The position numbers and the translations under genes are program-made. A stretch of 6,588 bases of DNA. It comes from an uncultured Prevotella sp. (GTDB taxonomy: Bacteria > Bacteroidota > Bacteroidia > Bacteroidales > Bacteroidaceae). The notes below the pieces were generated by a model. It made no database searches. It had not been told where the DNA came from and was given only the letters and a program-made list of their open reading frames with translations. Numbering within the stretch: the first letter of the stretch is position 1; every line of letters begins with the position of its first letter. The stretch lies in assembly GCA_900318855.1 (NCBI GenBank), contig ONMG01000190.1:1-6588 (forward strand), read 5' to 3'. This document shows positions 6,325-6,588 of this stretch, in pieces.

Positions 6325-6588
6325 CTACTTCACGACGAACTTCTTTCCGCCACGGATGTAGACACCATGAGCAGGTGTGCCCATCAGACGACGGCCCTGG
6401 AGGTCGTAGACGACACCGTCGCTATTCACGGTCTTCACACTATGTATGCCTGTGGCTGTGCTCTTGGCATGAATGGTGTAGACTGTGCTGGTGCGCAAAT
6501 CCTCGCTGGTCACTGTCACCGTGGCTACCTGTCCACCGTCCTCATCTTTCACTTGTGTGTCGACGAGGGCACGGCTGCTGGATGCCAC
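6325..6588 (-). CDS. C-terminal end of a probable secreted protein with a type IX secretion-like tail
   Basis: Only the last 87 residues are visible; the frame is open to the window edge, and the GTG there is just where the sequence stops, not a credible start. The stop is TAG (6325-6327). A probable beta-rich segment (VATVTVTSEDLRTSTVYTI) is followed by a short linker (GIHSVK) and a tail with VVYDLQGRRL, then GVYIRGGKKFVVK at the very end. The order of a YDLxGRR strand, a GVY turn and a lysine-rich KxFVVK end is typical of the C-terminal sorting domains of Bacteroidetes type IX cargo, and is common in secreted Prevotella proteins. The catalytic or binding part lies outside the window, so its function cannot be named. 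It converges with dprA on the shared terminator. Confidence 0.75.
   Translation of the reverse strand: MASSSRALVDTQVKDEDGGQVATVTVTSEDLRTSTVYTIHAKSTATGIHSVKTVNSDGVVYDLQGRRLMGTPAHGVYIRGGKKFVVK

Overview
The window looks like ordinary chromosome from a member of the Bacteroidales, most likely a fairly GC-rich Prevotellaceae. Four things point there. The genes mostly lack Shine-Dalgarno sites. TAnnTTTG-type promoter elements, the -7 box used by the Bacteroidetes sigma factor, precede three genes. A DUF2851 protein, a family I know mainly from Bacteroidetes, is present. The partial protein at the right edge ends in a GVY...KKFVVK tail of the kind seen on secreted Prevotella proteins.

Layout: (1) 1-748, minus strand: the first 249 codons of ruvB, the Holliday-junction branch-migration ATPase, with a clear promoter at 771-801. 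(2) 749-1258: about 510 bp without a convincing gene. It holds the ruvB promoter, a strong 22-bp hairpin (926-981) and three loosely similar ACCCC boxes at exact 23-bp steps. (3) 1259-3262, minus strand: a secreted family GH97 glycosidase whose active-site residues fit the retaining, alpha-galactosidase-like branch rather than the inverting SusB branch. (4) 3263-3377: a compact divergent promoter region. (5) 3378-6227, plus strand: three overlapping genes, a DUF2851 protein, a hotdog-fold acyl-CoA thioesterase and dprA, the DNA-processing protein that loads RecA on incoming single-stranded DNA. (6) 6249-6306: a long hairpin that can terminate both convergent transcripts. (7) 6325-6588, minus strand: the C-terminal end of a probable secreted protein with a type IX secretion-like tail.

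The three-gene plus-strand unit is joined by an ATGA overlap and an 11-bp overlap, so the genes are probably co-transcribed and translationally coupled. Two genes in the window act on DNA recombination (ruvB, dprA). The DUF2851 protein carries a PD...ExH arrangement recalling PD-(D/E)XK nucleases plus a C-terminal cysteine cluster, so a link to DNA processing is possible but is inference only. The GH97 enzyme stands alone, with no SusC/SusD pair in view. I saw no mobile element, CRISPR array, tRNA or rRNA, and no clear undescribed system. The DUF2851 protein and the 926-981 hairpin are the most worthwhile leads.
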